A stretch of DNA of 64,000 nucleotides, taken from positions 1-64,000 of the forward strand of contig JBKQSS010000066.1 in assembly GCA_052143535.1 (NCBI GenBank). The letters are read 5' to 3'. Below are positions 32,825 through 42,042 of the stretch, one piece after another. The notes under the pieces were generated by a model. The model was not told the DNA's origin. It was given only the letters and a program-made list of their open reading frames with translations, and did no database searches. Both the position numbers and the translations under genes were made by a program. Positions within the stretch are counted from its first letter, which is position 1. Each line of letters opens with the position of its first letter. The DNA comes from JADGRA01 sp052143535 (GTDB taxonomy: Bacteria; Myxococcota; Myxococcia; Myxococcales; Myxococcaceae).

Positions 32825-34107
32825 GACTCGTCGCTGCCGGTGCGTCGCGAAGTGGGGTCGAGTCCGAAGAGCTCGGCCACAGCCTCGGCCAGCGGGTTGA
32901 GGGCCTCGCCCGGCGAGACGGCACGAAGCTTGACGGTGGGCTGGTGCAGCACCTTGTTGACGATGGCCGACGTCATCGCCGCCACCACCGCCTTCTGGGC
33001 GTCGGTCAGCGGGGTGGGAAGGTTGGACAGTGCGCGTTCCAACTCGGCCTTGCGGATGGCTTCGGCACGGGCCCGTAGCTGGGCCAGCACTGGAACGCCC
33101 TCGCGCAGCGCGCGCTCCCGCAGGAAGCGGGCCAGCTCCTCCGTCACCAGTGTCTCGGCCAGCGCCGCAGCCTCGGCGCGCAGGGCGGTGTTTTCGGCCA
33201 CCACCTTTTGAATGTCATCCACGTCGTAGGCGTAGACATTGTCCAGGCTGTTGACGCCGGGCTCGACATCGCGCGGCACGGCCAAGTCCACCAGGAAGAG
33301 CGGACGGTGGCGGCGGGCCCGGAGGGTGCCCGCCACCAGCTCTCTGGTAATGAGGGGTGTGGGCGAAGCGGTGGTGCACACCACCACGTCGGCGGGCCGG
33401 AGCGCGTCCTCCAGCGGTTGGAAGGGCAACGCCTCGCCACCCAGTGCCCGGGCCAGCGCCTCGGCCCGCTCCTGGCTGCGGTTGGTGACGAGGAGCCGGC
33501 TGGCGCCGGCCGAGGCCAGGTGCCGGCCGGCCAGCTCGGACATTTCGCCGGCGCCGACCAGCAGCACCGTCTTGCCCTGGAGTCCGCCGAAGATTTTGCT
33601 GGCCAGTTGCACCGCTGCCGCGGCCATGGAGGTGGCCGCTCGCCCCACGTCCGTCTCGGTGCGGACCCGCTTCGCGGCGCCGAAGGCCGCGGCGCACACC
33701 CGCGCCAGCTCGCCCCGCGCCGCCCCCACCCGCTGGGCCAGCTCGAAGGCGTCCTTCACCTGGCCGAGAATTTGCGGCTCCCCCACCACCATCGAGTCGA
33801 GGCTTGAGGCCACCCGGAAGAGGTGCAGCAGCGCCGCCTCGCCCCGGTGCAAGTAGGCATGGCTGAGCGCCTCCTCGCCCCCGAGGCCCCTCAACTCAGT
33901 CCGCAGCCGCTCCTCCAGGCTGTCCCCGGCACCGAAACCGTAGAGCTCCACCCGGTTGCAGGTGGAGACGAAGAGTGCCTCGGAAGGAGACGTCCCCACC
34001 CGGCCAAGGACGTCGGACTGGCGCTCGACGCTGAGTGCCAGTTGCTCGCGCAGGGCCACCGGCGCCGTCTTGTGCGAGACGCCGAGGCACACCAGGACCG
34101 AGCTCAT
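32821..34107 (-). CDS. hemA: Glutamyl-tRNA reductase
   Basis: A 428-residue enzyme that reduces Glu-tRNA(Glu) to glutamate-1-semialdehyde, the first step of C5 heme synthesis. Catalytic Cys50 in LFVSTCNRVE, SLDSMVVGEPQILGQ, AAKRVRTET, the NADPH-binding fold KTVLLVGAGEMSELAG, and a C-terminal helical dimerisation domain are visible. The ATG at 34107 overlaps the hemX stop by four bases (ATGA). Length is normal. As in other bacteria the enzyme may be feedback-controlled by heme, but no sequence signal for this was seen. hemL and hemB are not in the window. Confidence 0.95.
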   Translation of the reverse strand: MSSVLVCLGVSHKTAPVALREQLALSVERQSDVLGRVGTSPSEALFVSTCNRVELYGFGAGDSLEERLRTELRGLGGEEALSHAYLHRGEAALLHLFRVASSLDSMVVGEPQILGQVKDAFELAQRVGAARGELARVCAAAFGAAKRVRTETDVGRAATSMAAAAVQLASKIFGGLQGKTVLLVGAGEMSELAGRHLASAGASRLLVTNRSQERAEALARALGGEALPFQPLEDALRPADVVVCTTASPTPLITRELVAGTLRARRHRPLFLVDLAVPRDVEPGVNSLDNVYAYDVDDIQKVVAENTALRAEAAALAETLVTEELARFLRERALREGVPVLAQLRARAEAIRKAELERALSNLPTPLTDAQKAVVAAMTSAIVNKVLHQPTVKLRAVSPGEALNPLAEAVAELFGLDPTSRRTGSDES

Positions 34108-34904
34108 CGGCCGCCTCCCGGCCCGTAGGTGCCGACGAAGGACAGCACCAGCAGGCCGAAGCCGGCCATGGTGAGCCAAGCCACCCGGCGCCCTCGCCAG
34201 CCAGCCAGGAGCCGAGCTTGTAGCAGCCCGGCAAACACCAGCCAGGCTACCGCGGTGGTCAGCTCCACTGCCTGAAAGCGCGCCCCGCCCGAGCGCGAGG
34301 CGACCCACAGCCCCGTCACCAGCGTCAGAGAGAGCGCCACAAACCCCCAGGTCACCAAGTGCCGGTTGAGACCGTCCAGCAACTCCAAGGAAGGAATGCG
34401 CTGGTACAGGACGCCGAAGCGCTTCCCCTTCATTTGCCGCTCGAGGAGGAGGAAGGCCACCGCCACGGCTGTGGCCACACCGAAGACGGCCAGTCCGGTA
34501 AGGGCAACGCCAATGTGGGCCACCAGGATGGGCGTCCAGGGTCCAGAGCCGGGCGGCTTGCCTTCGGGCTCCACCCACAGCGCCGGAAGCCACACCGCCA
34601 CCGCAGCGGGCGCGAGGAAGGCGCCGAGCACCGGCGCGTGGGTGCGCAGCTCGATGGTCAGAAAGAGCGCCACCAACAGAAAGGCGAGGATGCTGAGGGA
34701 CTCGGCGACGCCATGGGGCCGCCAGCCCTGGGCGGAGAGCAACAGCGCGAGCCCCAGGCCGTGGAGCACCCAGCCCACGCCAGTCAGCACCCGGGCCGTC
34801 CACACCAGCCCCTGGCGACGGCCTGCCAGAAGCGTCAGGTAGCCGATGGCCCCCAGGGCATAGGCGTGAAAGGCAAGGACGAAGCAGAGTCGGGGAAGGG
34901 CCAC
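34104..34904 (-). CDS. hemX: HemX/CcsA-type cytochrome assembly membrane protein
   Basis: A 266-residue polytopic membrane protein with about eight hydrophobic helices, matching the CcsA/HemX family usually found before hemA. The conserved HIGVALTGLAVFGVATAVA region and two His in hydrophobic contexts (residues 48 and 131-137) could bind heme. In other bacteria HemX controls HemA levels; the family is related to CcsA/ResC heme handlers for cytochrome c. The GTG start at 34904 lies 15 bp after the upstream hypothetical gene, and the stop overlaps hemA. Confidence 0.83.
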   Translation of the reverse strand: MALPRLCFVLAFHAYALGAIGYLTLLAGRRQGLVWTARVLTGVGWVLHGLGLALLLSAQGWRPHGVAESLSILAFLLVALFLTIELRTHAPVLGAFLAPAAVAVWLPALWVEPEGKPPGSGPWTPILVAHIGVALTGLAVFGVATAVAVAFLLLERQMKGKRFGVLYQRIPSLELLDGLNRHLVTWGFVALSLTLVTGLWVASRSGGARFQAVELTTAVAWLVFAGLLQARLLAGWRGRRVAWLTMAGFGLLVLSFVGTYGPGGGR

Positions 34905-34919
34905 GGTGGCGATTGGAGA

Positions 34920-35303
34920 CTAGAGCTTGTCCAACAGGAATTGCGCCAAGAGGTCGGCTTCCTTCTCAGGCTTCAGCGCGGCGGCAAAATCTGCCTCCGG
35001 AAGCTGCACCAGGTAGCCGCGCTCCACGTCATAGGCGCTTTCGCCCAGCAACACCGAGTCTGCCAGCTGCTCGGCCGAGAGAGCATCGAGCTGGCCGTTG
35101 GTTTTCACCTTGTGCAACAGCTTCTGCTCGTCGGCGCCGCTGACCAGCCGGGCGACGTGGACGGCGTCCTCCACCGGAAGCCGGGTCGGCTCGCCATGAA
35201 TGACGAGGTGGTGCTCCTGGACGTCTGCCTTGTCGGCCAGGGCCCACTCCTCGAGGGTGGCCTGAGAGAGAAAGAGCCTCACTTGGGCCGCCGAGTGTAC
35301 CAC
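34920..35303 (-). CDS. Hypothetical protein upstream of hemX
   Basis: A 127-residue soluble protein with a GTG start. The middle reads like a small beta-rich domain (ALADKADVQEHHLVIHGEPTRLPVEDAVHVARLV), followed by a helical C terminus. No family is recognised with confidence. It lies 15 bp before hemX and is likely the first gene of the heme operon; 190 bp separate it from trxA, which points the other way, so a divergent promoter region lies at 35304-35495. Confidence 0.6.
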   Translation of the reverse strand: MVHSAAQVRLFLSQATLEEWALADKADVQEHHLVIHGEPTRLPVEDAVHVARLVSGADEQKLLHKVKTNGQLDALSAEQLADSVLLGESAYDVERGYLVQLPEADFAAALKPEKEADLLAQFLLDKL

Positions 35304-35495
35304 CCAGCCTCGGAAGTCCCCGACTTCATTCGCCCTCGGGGGTGCAGAACGGCGCCGGGGCCCCTGTCCGGAGAGCCCCAGGGGCCTGAAACGTTGGGCT
35401 CTCTCAGGCGTCCAAGGTAGCGTAAGGCCCCCCAGGTGGGAGGTCGCCTGTGGGCCACTCCAGAGAGTTGTCGGGGAAAAAGGAGCTCAACGCAA

Positions 35496-35825
35496 ATGGC
35501 AGGACAAGACGTGTTTCACACCTCGGATGCCGAGTTCGCCAAGCAGGTGCTCGAGTCGCCGGAGCCGGTGCTGGTGGACTTCTGGGCCACCTGGTGCGGG
35601 CCGTGCAAAGCCATCGCCCCGACGCTCGATGCGCTGGCCACCCAGTACAAGGGCAAGGTGAAGGTGGCGAAGCTGAACATCGACGAGCAACAGCAGACGG
35701 CGCAGACGTACGGCATCCGGAGCATCCCCACCCTGCTCCTCTTCAAGGGCGGAAAAGTAATTGACCAGGTGGTGGGCGCAGTGCCCAAGGCGAAGCTGGA
35801 AGAGACTTTCAAAAAGGCGCTGTAA
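35496..35825 (+). CDS. trxA: Thioredoxin
   Basis: A 109-residue thioredoxin. The redox motif WCGPC (Cys34, Cys37), the cis-Pro loop SIPTLLLFKGG and the Asp-Phe-Trp strand VLVDFWATWCGPCK are standard. It reduces protein disulphides in the cytoplasm with electrons from thioredoxin reductase. The ATG at 35496 has a GGAGC ribosome-binding site eight to ten bases upstream; an upstream in-frame start at 35436 would add 20 poor residues. It is monocistronic and ends in a strong terminator. Confidence 0.96.
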   Translation: MAGQDVFHTSDAEFAKQVLESPEPVLVDFWATWCGPCKAIAPTLDALATQYKGKVKVAKLNIDEQQQTAQTYGIRSIPTLLLFKGGKVIDQVVGAVPKAKLEETFKKAL

Positions 35826-35839
35826 GGGTCGTTTGAAAT

Positions 35840-35863
35840 GGGGGCCCTGGGGGCCCCCTTTTT
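35840..35863 (+). terminator. Rho-independent terminator of trxA
   Basis: An eight-base-pair stem (GGGGGCCC paired with GGGCCCCC) with a three-base loop TGG is followed directly by five T. It begins 14 bases after the trxA stop and lies before the convergent PilZ gene. Confidence 0.9.
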
Positions 35864-35878
35864 CCCCGGTTGGGCTTG

Positions 35879-36496
35879 TCAGCGCTTGGGGGGGGCCAGC
35901 GTCTCGCCGATGCGCCAGGGGTCGGCCGGCGCCGTCACCTTGAGCAGCTCCCAAGCCGCCAGGGCGTCCACCACGCGGTCCAGTTCGGACTCGATGGCTC
36001 GGGTGCGGGCCGTCTGCAGGTAGCCCTCGGCAAAGCGCCGCAGCTGCTCGCCGAGGAAGAGTCGGGCCAGGGTGACTTCGGTTTGCTTGTAGAACTCTAA
36101 GAAGCGCAACCCCATCCCGGAGCGGCCGGTGCGGTCGTCGGTGCGCTCTTGGCGCAGCACCTCGGCCCGCGCCTCGACCGGCGCCCCCTTGGGGTCGAGC
36201 TCGAAGCGCACCATCAATTCCGTCCCCACCGGCAGGAAGAAGGTGGACTCGATGAAGGCGCCGCTGACGCTCAGGTTTTCCGAGCCCAGCGTGGCGCTGA
36301 AACGGCGGTCCTGGCCCTCCCCAATCCACACCCGGAACGGCACGCGCAGGCGCGCCCTGGGAAAGGAGCGGTGCTCGGGGCCAGGCGCAGAGGTGTCGAG
36401 GGCAATCCCCCCCGGCAGGCTTGCCGGAGGCGCTTCGGCATGGAGTCCCCTGCCAGGGACCACTCCGGACCGCGTGGTGATGGTCGTCTTCGCCAT
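35879..36496 (-). CDS. PilZ-domain protein (putative c-di-GMP receptor)
   Basis: A 205-residue cytoplasmic protein. The PilZ part (about 48-140) has both binding motifs: R-x-x-x-R as RARLR and N-x-S-x-x-G as ENLSVSGAF, so c-di-GMP binding is plausible. The C-terminal helix-rich part (140-205) has no clear match. The ATG at 36496 is preferred because a longer frame adds 34 weak residues. It is divergent from mgtE (starts 82 bp apart) and convergent with trxA. The last codons cover a run of eight C (plus-strand G 35888-35895). Confidence 0.82.
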   Translation of the reverse strand: MAKTTITTRSGVVPGRGLHAEAPPASLPGGIALDTSAPGPEHRSFPRARLRVPFRVWIGEGQDRRFSATLGSENLSVSGAFIESTFFLPVGTELMVRFELDPKGAPVEARAEVLRQERTDDRTGRSGMGLRFLEFYKQTEVTLARLFLGEQLRRFAEGYLQTARTRAIESELDRVVDALAAWELLKVTAPADPWRIGETLAPPKR

Positions 36497-36578
36497 GCCC
36501 CCTCCGGGAACTTTGCCAAAAAGACTTCGCCGCTCGCCCGGGACTTCATACACCATGTCGGCCCAACGGAGGCCGCAC

Positions 36579-37958
36579 ATGCTGGGCAACCTGCTCAAGC
36601 CGGAATTTGAAGAGCTCCTCCAGTCCCGCGACTACGACGCTCTGCGCGGGGCTTTTTCGGAGATGTCACCCCCGGACATCGCAGAAGTCATTGAGGACCT
36701 GCCGCCCCAGGACAGCGGGGTCCTGTTCCGGGTACTGCCGAGAGACGTCGCCACCACTGTTTTTGAGTACCTGCCGCTGGACCAGCAGACGGAGGTGGTG
36801 GAGGCGCTCGGCACCGAGCAGCTGGTTGGCGTGCTCAACGAGATGGCCCCGGACGACCGGACCCGTCTGTTTGAGGAGCTTCCGGCCGAGGTGACGAAGC
36901 GCGCTCTGGCCACCCTCAAGCCCGACCAGCTGAGCCAAGCCCGCCAACTCCTCGGCTACCCGGAAGGAAAGGCCGGCCGGTACATGACGCCGCGCTACCT
37001 GGCGCTGCGGCCCACCGCCACCGCGGAGCAGGCCCTGCACTATGTCCGCGAGCACGGACAGGGCATCGAGACGCTGGACGTCATCTACGTCACCGATGAG
37101 AAGGGGGTGCTGCTCGACGACATCAAGCTGGTCGCGCTGGTGAAGGCACAGCCCTCTACCAAGCTCTCAGAGCTCAACGACGGACAGCTGGTGGTCCTGC
37201 GTGCCACCGACGACCGGAGCGACGTGGTGGCGATGTTCGAGAAGTACGACTTGGTGGCGCTCCCGGTGACGGACAGCCAGGGGGTGCTGCTCGGCATCAT
37301 CACCGTCGACGACGTCCTGGACGTTGCCGAGGAAAAGGCCACCCGAGAAATGCAAGGGCTGGGCGGCGTCGAGGCCCTGGACGCGCCCTACTTCGACGTC
37401 GGCTTCGTGAGCATGTGCAAAAAGCGCGGTGGTTGGCTGTCGGTGCTGTTTCTCGGCGAAATGCTGACTGCCACGGCAATGACTGCCTTCGAAGACGAGT
37501 TGTCCAAGGCGGTGGTGTTGTCCCTCTTCTTGCCGCTGATTATTTCCAGCGGCGGCAATTCCGGCTCGCAGGCCACCTCCATCCTCATCCGTTCGCTCGC
37601 CCTGCGGGATGTCCGTCTGCGCGACTGGTGGCGGGTGGCCAGCCGGGAGCTGGCCTCGGGAGTCGCCCTGGGCGCTCTTTTGGGGAGCATCGGCTTTCTG
37701 CGCATCCTCGTCTGGGCCAAGGTGTTTCACCAGTACGGCGAGCACTACCTCTTGGTGGCCTCGGTGGTGGCGCTGGCCCTGGTGGGGGTGGTGCTGTACG
37801 GCAACTTGGTGGGCTCGATGCTGCCCTTTCTCCTGCGGCGGCTGGGCTTCGACCCGGCCAAGGCCTCGGCGCCCTTCGTCGCCACCCTGGTGGACGTCAG
37901 CGGGCTGATTATTTACTTCAACATTGCGAAGCTGATTTTCCGCGGCACGCTTCTGTAG
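36579..37958 (+). CDS. mgtE: Magnesium transporter MgtE
   Basis: A 459-residue MgtE: an N-terminal superhelical domain (1-130), two CBS repeats (about 130-255, ending VLLGIITVDDVLDVAEE), a connecting helix and five membrane helices with the PLIISSGGNSGSQATSILIRSLA signature and the pore GNLVGSMLPFLL. Mg2+ binding to the CBS and N domains closes the pore, so it self-regulates. The ATG at 36579 has GGAGG seven bases upstream; an ATG at 36555 is an alternative. No M-box-like leader was recognised in the 82-bp upstream gap. Confidence 0.94.
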   Translation: MLGNLLKPEFEELLQSRDYDALRGAFSEMSPPDIAEVIEDLPPQDSGVLFRVLPRDVATTVFEYLPLDQQTEVVEALGTEQLVGVLNEMAPDDRTRLFEELPAEVTKRALATLKPDQLSQARQLLGYPEGKAGRYMTPRYLALRPTATAEQALHYVREHGQGIETLDVIYVTDEKGVLLDDIKLVALVKAQPSTKLSELNDGQLVVLRATDDRSDVVAMFEKYDLVALPVTDSQGVLLGIITVDDVLDVAEEKATREMQGLGGVEALDAPYFDVGFVSMCKKRGGWLSVLFLGEMLTATAMTAFEDELSKAVVLSLFLPLIISSGGNSGSQATSILIRSLALRDVRLRDWWRVASRELASGVALGALLGSIGFLRILVWAKVFHQYGEHYLLVASVVALALVGVVLYGNLVGSMLPFLLRRLGFDPAKASAPFVATLVDVSGLIIYFNIAKLIFRGTLL

Positions 37959-37990
37959 AGCAGACCCCTGGGCCCGAGCGGCAGTTGCCC

Positions 37991-38195
37991 CTACGGCGCC
38001 ATGGCCAAGAGAAATTGCTCAATCTGCTGGCGTTGCTCGGCGCTCAGTTTACCTTCTGTACCGTCAGCATCTCCTGCACGAGAAACGGCCAACGATGGCT
38101 GGCGGGCTGGGCGGTGCCATGGGCCCTTCGCCGGGCGCCGCCCCGCAACCCAAGGCCAAAAGGACAAACACCCTCACCGTCACAAAGCGTCGCAT
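37991..38195 (-). pseudogene. Small lipoprotein-like gene, apparently frameshifted
   Basis: On the minus strand, ATG 38195, preceded by GGAGAG, begins MRRFVTVRVFVLLALGCG: basic start, hydrophobic core and a lipobox-like LALGC, then a Pro/Gly-rich linker. This frame stops after about 44 codons, but a second frame continues SRAGDADGTEGKLSAEQRQQ and ends with a helix at a TAG (37993-37991). Together they look like one small exported protein of about 65 residues with a one-base shift. It would lie in the 380-bp gap between mgtE and rodA. Could be chance in G+C-rich DNA. Confidence 0.33.
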
Positions 38196-38338
38196 TCTCT
38201 CTCCGAGGGCCGTCTCTCGGTAAAGGACGCATGAAGCCCCGGGGGGTATTCCGGGGACTCCCCAAAAGGGAGGGGCGCGACAGCAGAGGGTAGTTGGAGG
38301 TGGGCCCCGAAAAGTTCGGCTTCCGGGCCGAGGGCAAG

Positions 38339-39484
38339 TCAGAAGAGGTGGCGCCGCATCGAGACATTGGCCACCAGCCCCAGCGACAGAAGCACGCTCA
38401 CCATCGACGAGCCGCCGTAGGACATGAGGGGGAGGGTAATTCCCGTCACCGGGAGCAACCCCACCACCATCCCGATGTTCTCAAACACCTGCCAAAACAG
38501 CATGGCGGCCACGCCGGCGGCGAGGAAGGCGCCGAAGCGGTCGCGCGCCTGGAAGGAGACGCCCAGGGCGAAGAAAAAAATGAGGCCGTAGAGCACGAGC
38601 AGCAGAAGGCAAGCCAAGAAGCCGTGCTCCTCGGCCCACACCGAGAAGATGAAGTCCGTATGCTGCTCGGGCAGGAAAAAGAGTCCGGTCTGCGTGCCCT
38701 GCATCCAGCCCTTCCCCAAGAAGCCACCCGAGCCGACCGCAATTTTGGACTGGGCGGCATGGTAGCCCGTCCCGCGCAGGTCGCTGTCCGGGGAGAGCCA
38801 CCCGGCAATGCGGGCGCTCTGGTGACGCTTGAGGACATTGCGAATGAGGGTGCGGTGGCCGTCGGACGGGTCGCGCACGTAGTCGTTCCAGATGATGGCC
38901 GATAGCGCCATCAGCGCCACCAGCCCGCTCACCAAAAGAGCGCGGCGCAGCCGGGCAAAGAGCAGCACGGTGGTGGCGGTGAGGAGCACCATCATCGCGT
39001 TGCCAAGGTCGGGCAGCACCAGCGCCGCGGAGAGCAGAGCTAGCAAAGCCGGCTTCCAGACGTCGGAGACCCCCAGCGGCTCGTCGGGCTGGCGCTGCTG
39101 GTCGTGAAACAGCTTCGCCAAAACGACAATTAACGCCACCTTCATGAACTCGGCCGGCTCCATCCGCAACGGGCCTAGCGCGAGCCAGCTGGCCGCGCCC
39201 TTGGCGCGATGGCCGAGGACGCGAAGCAGAAGTAGCAGCGCAACGTTGAGACCGTAGAAGGGCCAGGCCATCCGCTGCAGGAAGCGGTAGTCGACCAGGC
39301 ACACGCCGAGCGCCGCCAGAAGGCCCACGGCGAGATTCAGTGTCTGCCTTGTCCAGAGCGGGCTGTGGGGCGGCCGGGAGGCGGAGGCCAGGTTCCAGAT
39401 GCCCAGAAGGGCGATGGCCAGCGTCACCGCGACCAAGCCCCAGGGCACGTGGGGGACCATTCTCCGCTCGATGCGCAGCAGCAC
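38339..39484 (-). CDS. rodA: Peptidoglycan glycosyltransferase RodA (SEDS family)
   Basis: A 381-residue polytopic membrane protein with about ten helices, of the RodA/FtsW/SpoVE type. Hallmarks are QTLNLAVGLLAALGVCLVDYR, a region MEPAEFMKVALI, LPDLGNAMMVLL (family Asp before the loop), AVGSGGFLGKGWMQGTQT, LPEQHTDFIF and MSYGGSSMVS. It polymerises lipid II during side-wall growth together with PBP2. It is the last gene of mreC-mreD-mrdA-rodA, three bases after mrdA. Confidence 0.93.
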   Translation of the reverse strand: MLLRIERRMVPHVPWGLVAVTLAIALLGIWNLASASRPPHSPLWTRQTLNLAVGLLAALGVCLVDYRFLQRMAWPFYGLNVALLLLLRVLGHRAKGAASWLALGPLRMEPAEFMKVALIVVLAKLFHDQQRQPDEPLGVSDVWKPALLALLSAALVLPDLGNAMMVLLTATTVLLFARLRRALLVSGLVALMALSAIIWNDYVRDPSDGHRTLIRNVLKRHQSARIAGWLSPDSDLRGTGYHAAQSKIAVGSGGFLGKGWMQGTQTGLFFLPEQHTDFIFSVWAEEHGFLACLLLLVLYGLIFFFALGVSFQARDRFGAFLAAGVAAMLFWQVFENIGMVVGLLPVTGITLPLMSYGGSSMVSVLLSLGLVANVSMRRHLF

Positions 39485-39487
39485 GGG

Positions 39488-41521
39488 CTAGGGCGCCTCG
39501 CCGCTCGGCACCGAGGCGGCGCGTGCCAACGGCCGCACTTGGGCGGCGGTGCGCGTCTCGTCCGGCTCCGGCGCAGGCGGGGGCAGACGGGCCGGCCTCG
39601 CTTCCAGCGCCGGGCGGGGAGGCAGCGGAACCGGAGGCAGCGAGGTGGAGGCGGCGATGCTGGCGTTGGCATCGTTGCGCTTGAGCTCGAAATACTTCTC
39701 GATGATGGCCGCTGCGGTGGGCGCCGCCTCGGAGGCCCCGTGCCCGCCATGCTCGTTGAGCACCACCACCACTATTTCCGGCTCCTCCGCCGGGGCGATG
39801 GCCGCGAACCAGGCGTGATCACGCTGCCAGAAACTCATCGCCATCTCCTTGATGCGCACCTTCCCGAGAGTCGTCACTTGGGCGGTGCCCGTCTTCCCGG
39901 CGAACTTGATGTCTGGAAGCCGGGAACGGTAGGCCGTGCCGCCAGGCTCGTTCACCACCGCCGTCAGCGCGTCGAGCACGAGGCGCCGGTTCTCAGCTTC
40001 CAAGGGCACCTGACGCACCAACTCGGGCTGAAACTCCTTCAGCGTCTTTCCGTCTGGGCTCTCGATGCGCCGCACCAGCTGCGGGCGGAACAGCTGCCCG
40101 CCGTTGGCCACGGTGGCGTAGACGTTGGCCAGCTGCAGCGGGGTGACGTTGACGTCCCCCTGGCCAATGGCGCTGTTGAGCGCGAGGCCCTTGGTGTAGC
40201 CGCCCGGCGTCACGCGGTCGTGGTAGGCGCTGTCCGGCATGATGCCGGGGACTTCCGCCACCACTGCCACGCCGGTGGGCGCCCCGAGGCCCAGGGCCCG
40301 ACCCATCTCAGCGATGGGGTCCAGCCCCAGCAGGTCGGCCATCCGGTAGAAGAAGGTGTCGCAGGACTCCTGGAGGGCGTGACGAAAGTCCAAAAAGCCG
40401 TGCTGGCCCATGCACCGCCAACGCCGCTGGCCCAGGCTGTAGCCGCCGCTGCAGGCGACGGTGGTGGTGTCCGACAGGACGTGGCTCTGCAGGGCGGCCA
40501 GGCCAGTCACCACTTTGAACGTCGAGCCGGGACTGTAGTGCTGCTGGGTGGGCCGAAAAATCATCGGCTGCAGCGGGTCCTTGGCCAGCTCGGACATCTG
40601 CGCCGCCGTCACCCGGCCAGTGAGTAGGTTCGGGTCGAAGCCCGGGCGCGACACCACTGCCAGGATGAAGCCGGTGCGCACGTCCATCACCACCACCGCG
40701 CCGGCCACACCGGCGAAGGCGCGCTCGGCCTCCTGCTGCAGGCGCATGTCCACCGAGAGCACCACCGTCTCGCCCGGACGGGGCTGCACCGGGGTGCGGC
40801 CGCCGAGCAAGTCGTTCAACTCCTGGATGGTTTCCCCCCGGGCATTCACCACCTCTTGCCGCGAGCCGTCCGTGCCCCGCAGCTCTCGCTCGAAATGGCG
40901 CTCCACCCCACGCCGGCCGACGAAGTCTCCTAGGGCGTAGTTGGAGCCGGCTGGAGCACGGTCCAGCTCGTCCTGCGAAATTTCATTCATGTACCCGACG
41001 ACGTGGGACATCACCTCTCCGGCCCGGTAATGCCGGTGGGGAACGGCCGGCCAGTCCACCCCGGGCAGCTCTGTTTTGTGGGCGGCCAGGGTGTCGAGCT
41101 CGTCGCGGCTCAGGTCGAGCTGCACCGGGACGCTCTGGAAAGGCGCGCTCTTCTTGGCGGCGCGCAGCAGCGCCTCGACATGCGCGCGGGTGGCCTCATC
41201 CCAGCCAAGCCAGCCGGCCAGCCGGGGGAGCACCTCCTCGTTGCACTGTTCGCAGAAAGCCGGGGTGAGGAAGACGTCGAAGGAAGGCCGGCTGTCCACC
41301 AGCACCTCGCCCCGTCGGTCCTTGATGATGCCCCGGTCCGCCCGGATGCGAATCTCCTTGACGAAGTTGGCGACCGACTTCGCGGAGTATTCGTCGCCGT
41401 GGATGATTTGCAGCCGGTACAACCGCACCGTGAGCAGCAACAGCCCGGCCAGCATGGCCAGCCCGAGCCACAGCGCCCGACGCTTCAAGTCCCGTCCGGT
41501 GCTGGACTGGCCGAGCGTCAT
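39488..41521 (-). CDS. mrdA: Penicillin-binding protein 2 (elongasome transpeptidase)
   Basis: A 677-residue class B PBP with one membrane helix (15-35), a pedestal domain and a transpeptidase with SxxK as SPGSTFK, S-x-D as SCDTFFY, and KTGTAQ. It crosslinks peptidoglycan with RodA. Its ATG overlaps the mreD stop by four bases. The C-terminal 60-70 residues after the transpeptidase are Pro/Ala/Glu-rich, longer than in typical PBP2. Length is otherwise normal. Confidence 0.94.
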   Translation of the reverse strand: MTLGQSSTGRDLKRRALWLGLAMLAGLLLLTVRLYRLQIIHGDEYSAKSVANFVKEIRIRADRGIIKDRRGEVLVDSRPSFDVFLTPAFCEQCNEEVLPRLAGWLGWDEATRAHVEALLRAAKKSAPFQSVPVQLDLSRDELDTLAAHKTELPGVDWPAVPHRHYRAGEVMSHVVGYMNEISQDELDRAPAGSNYALGDFVGRRGVERHFERELRGTDGSRQEVVNARGETIQELNDLLGGRTPVQPRPGETVVLSVDMRLQQEAERAFAGVAGAVVVMDVRTGFILAVVSRPGFDPNLLTGRVTAAQMSELAKDPLQPMIFRPTQQHYSPGSTFKVVTGLAALQSHVLSDTTTVACSGGYSLGQRRWRCMGQHGFLDFRHALQESCDTFFYRMADLLGLDPIAEMGRALGLGAPTGVAVVAEVPGIMPDSAYHDRVTPGGYTKGLALNSAIGQGDVNVTPLQLANVYATVANGGQLFRPQLVRRIESPDGKTLKEFQPELVRQVPLEAENRRLVLDALTAVVNEPGGTAYRSRLPDIKFAGKTGTAQVTTLGKVRIKEMAMSFWQRDHAWFAAIAPAEEPEIVVVVLNEHGGHGASEAAPTAAAIIEKYFELKRNDANASIAASTSLPPVPLPPRPALEARPARLPPPAPEPDETRTAAQVRPLARAASVPSGEAP

Positions 41522-42042
41522 CGGTGCAGCCCGAGCAGCCCCGGCTCCACCCGCTCGGCCACCGGGCCGAAGCGCTGCAAGAGAGGGTACAGACAGAAGG
41601 CGGCCGCACCGGTAAGTACCACTTCCAGGGGCAGCCCGGCCGGCGACAGCACCGCCACGCCGAGCGTGTTGCTGGTGAGCCAGGTGACGAGCAGGGCCAA
41701 CAGCCCATGGACAGCGTCGGCTCCCATGGCAAAGAGGGCGAACCCTGCCGGTCCGCGCACCTCCACCAGAGAGCGCCCGGCCCGGCCGAGCAGGAAGGTG
41801 AGCACCGCCAGGAAGGTGTAGAGCCCGGTGGGCCGACCGCTCATCAAGTCCAACAGGTAGCCGACCGCGAAGGCGCCACTGGCCCCCTCCAGTAGCCCGG
41901 CGCGGAGCGAAAGGAAAGCGACGATGGCCACGGTGACGTCAATGCGGGCCAGCGTCAGCCCCAGGTACTTCACCAGCACCGACTCTACGGCCAATAGCAC
42001 CAGGGCGAGCGCCGCGGCGAAGAGGAGGCGTGCCATCATCAT
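41518..42042 (-). CDS. mreD: Rod shape-determining protein MreD
   Basis: A 174-residue membrane protein with about five helices, between mreC and mrdA with four-base overlaps at both ends (ATGA). MreD is a poorly conserved elongasome subunit; identity rests on size, hydrophobicity and place, and on the FAVGYLLDLMSGRPTGLY segment usual for MreD. Confidence 0.85.
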   Translation of the reverse strand: MMMARLLFAAALALVLLAVESVLVKYLGLTLARIDVTVAIVAFLSLRAGLLEGASGAFAVGYLLDLMSGRPTGLYTFLAVLTFLLGRAGRSLVEVRGPAGFALFAMGADAVHGLLALLVTWLTSNTLGVAVLSPAGLPLEVVLTGAAAFCLYPLLQRFGPVAERVEPGLLGLHR

